This document shows, one piece after another, positions 62,601 through 64,000 of a stretch of DNA of 64,000 nt. Source of the stretch: Artemia franciscana (Eukaryota; Arthropoda; Branchiopoda; Anostraca; Artemiidae); NCBI RefSeq assembly GCF_032884065.1, contig NC_088865.1, forward strand, positions 44,649,152 to 44,713,151, given 5' to 3'. The notes under the pieces are model-generated. The model worked only from the letters and a program-made list of their open reading frames with translations. It did no database searches and was not told the origin of the DNA. Position numbers and translations under genes: made by a program. How positions within the stretch are numbered: the first letter of the stretch is position 1; each line of letters opens with the position of its first letter.

Positions 62601-63640
62601 TTTGAAACGCGCCCACAAAATTCAGTTTTCATCCATGGTATCCACTTCTAATACAGTGATGTTTAAAGTTGTATGTATGTAAGAGTTGTTCAGTGTTTAA
62701 TAGGTGATGTTTATTAATCGCATAATAAACGCTATAATGTTTAATGTTTTCTCCCGTTTTTGACATTTTCTCTATTTTGTACTTGGCTCTATGTTCTTTT
62801 TGTATTGTTTGACGGGTTAGATACAAATATATAGATCTTTATTTGACAGAAAAAAATGACTGTTAATTATCATGCAGACGATTCCAACGGAAAAATGAAC
62901 TAAATTATGCCATACATAGGACTTTCAATCCAAACTTTTTTTTTTGAAATATCCATCACATCTTCAAAATGAACAACTTGTAAGTAGATATGTTCCTTTT
63001 CTGCTGAGAGCAAATTTTGGAACAGATGACCCAGAGCTACCGAAGAAGGTCAGCTGAGCAGCACAATACAACACGAAAGGATCAGAATCCTAACCAAAAC
63101 TGAAAGACAGCCCAGGAAATTTGTTTGGGCAAAATTCTCCGCACACAAAAATGGAATTTCTGCGATATTTATGCAGGGGAAACAGAACCAAAAAATTATA
63201 AAGGCATATGCCATGGCTTTCTGCTCGATTTTATGCCAAGGTTGATTTTCTGCGCGGGAGTGCTGAGAAGCTTATTTCCTCAGAGCAAGCTAAAAAAATC
63301 TTAAGTAGACCTAGCAGATACTGAGCTCAGAGTCACCAAACCTGAATTCACTGGAAGGCTAACTTAAAAAATCAGTAAATTGAACTGAAAAGTACGTAGA
63401 CGGCAACTAAGGTGCAACAAAGAACGGCAGAGACATTATCAGCAAAATTATACCCAGAAAAATTATGCAAGGGAGAAAACTTAAACTTTACAATCAGTTT
63501 CTTAAAAATATCTAAAAATGCTTTAAAAAATACAGGTAAAAACTCTTTATCATTATCATACTGTGGTCGGACTCAACGAGCCAGGCCGAGGCTCAGATCA
63601 AACAAAAGAGCTAATAATGGTAAAACCAAAAAAGGTGGGG
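62601..63640. other. Stretch without a recognised exon
   Basis: Probably intron of the PCGF gene on the minus strand, or intergenic. I looked for the next RAWUL exon (expected text like DILC-x-x-E-x-L-G) on the minus strand and did not find it. Confidence 0.4.
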
Positions 63641-63647
63641 TACTTAC

Positions 63648-63803
63648 ATCCTTGTATTTGTCGATATCGTTCAAAAGCTTGTATGCTATGAACTTTTTGA
63701 GATGTGTAACTGTTGCCTGTGCAGAGCACCTGATAAACTTTCTTTTCAGTTGGCCAAGACTTGTCTCAGGATCTGTATCAAGGCACTCCAAACACATGCT
63801 GAC
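63648..63803 (-). CDS. PCGF3/5-like Polycomb RING-finger protein, RAWUL exon
   Basis: A 156-bp exon (52 codons, phase 0 at both ends) with acceptor TTTGTTTCAG and donor GAT|GTAAGT. It reads VSMCLECLDTDPETSLGQLK then RKFIRCSAQATVTHLKKFIA and YKLLNDIDKYKD. CLE..., LKRKFIRCSAQATV and HLKKFIA are hallmarks of the RAWUL (ubiquitin-like) domain of PCGF3/PCGF5 and fly l(3)73Ah, core subunits of variant PRC1 that join RING1 in ubiquitylating histone H2A. The RING finger exon must lie upstream, beyond base 64000; the rest of RAWUL should lie at lower coordinates but was not found. An insertion of about seven residues (DTDPETS) replaces the shorter loop in vertebrate PCGF3. Assignment to the 3/5 class is from motif memory. 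Confidence 0.85.
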
Positions 63804-64000
63804 CTGAAACAAATTAAAAATCAGTACCGTCACTTCTTCTTTCTTTTCTAGATACCGGTATAACTCAATTTCAGGATATTCGAAACAAAAAAATAGTTGT
63901 TGTACAATTTTGATTTCTTTTCTTGAATTAATTTCTACAATAGGGTTATTTAGCATCAATATTAACCACAGAAACAAGAATTGAAATTCAAATAACAGCT
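63804..64000 (-). other. Upstream intron of the PCGF gene
   Basis: Directly precedes the RAWUL exon on the minus strand and ends in the acceptor TTTGTTTCAG. The frame remains open into it by chance, but the text (FFCFEYPEIELYRYLEK) is not PCGF-like. Confidence 0.6.

Noticed and set aside
63412-63807. Plus-strand 131-codon frame
   Set aside because: It is antisense to the well-supported PCGF exon on the minus strand.

Overview
The window is non-coding-rich animal nuclear DNA, not prokaryotic. It is AT-rich, has genes split by GT-AG introns, and carries long (TA)n, (TC)n, poly(A) and poly(T) tracts. Non-LTR retrotransposons, Helitron ends, a tRNA-derived SINE and a dense foldback-type repeat family are all present. 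A Polycomb RING-finger (PCGF3/5-like) exon places it in Metazoa. The mix of repeats suggests an arthropod, and the foldback family reminds me of the brine shrimp Artemia. That species guess is from memory only.

Only three loci look like real host genes. (1) 22966-23548, minus strand: one exon of an unrecognised secreted protein made of about four 42-residue repeats, flanked on both sides by tandem arrays of decayed copies of its own splice-site regions. (2) 50014-52985, plus strand: a two-exon, about 479-residue MATE-type (MatE) membrane transporter with a 1.5-kb intron full of microsatellite and tandem repeats and a possible 1-base frameshift in an A-run. (3) 63648-63803, minus strand: a 52-codon exon of a PCGF3/5-like RAWUL domain; the rest of that gene is not visible here. 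A weaker exon candidate sits in two diverged direct-duplicate segments (5.1-5.96 kb and 9.3-10.1 kb).

Layout. 0-4.6 kb: long inverted repeats (about 0.8 kb arms) enclosing a decayed CR1/jockey-like LINE. 5-11.5 kb: duplicated segment plus four foldback copies. 11.5-22 kb: mostly gene-free AT-rich DNA with small tandem and inverted repeats and one LINE 3' tail. 22-24.7 kb: repeat-protein exon with flanking arrays. 24.7-36.8 kb: foldback copies interleaved with pieces of one RTE-like LINE family (LINE A). 36.8-41.8 kb: gene-free, with one assembly gap. 41.8-46.7 kb: foldback copies. 47.3-48.4 kb: SINE and a palindromic retroelement with 17-bp target-site duplication. 50-53 kb: MATE gene. 53.9-55.6 kb: Helitron 3' ends embedded in (TA)n and minisatellite DNA. 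56.7-58.5 kb: best full-length foldback copy. 59.4-62.6 kb: a second LINE (LINE B) with a third LINE tail nested in it. 63.6 kb: PCGF exon.

The most unusual material is the foldback family. Its full copies have a fixed order: a 20-base palindrome, a body of about 0.85 kb, a long-loop hairpin, a spacer of about 0.3 kb, and a short-loop hairpin with arms of about 120 bp. The two arms of one copy share substitutions that differ from other copies. Coordinates of repeats were read by eye and are good to roughly 10-30 bases unless a splice site or exact repeat is named.
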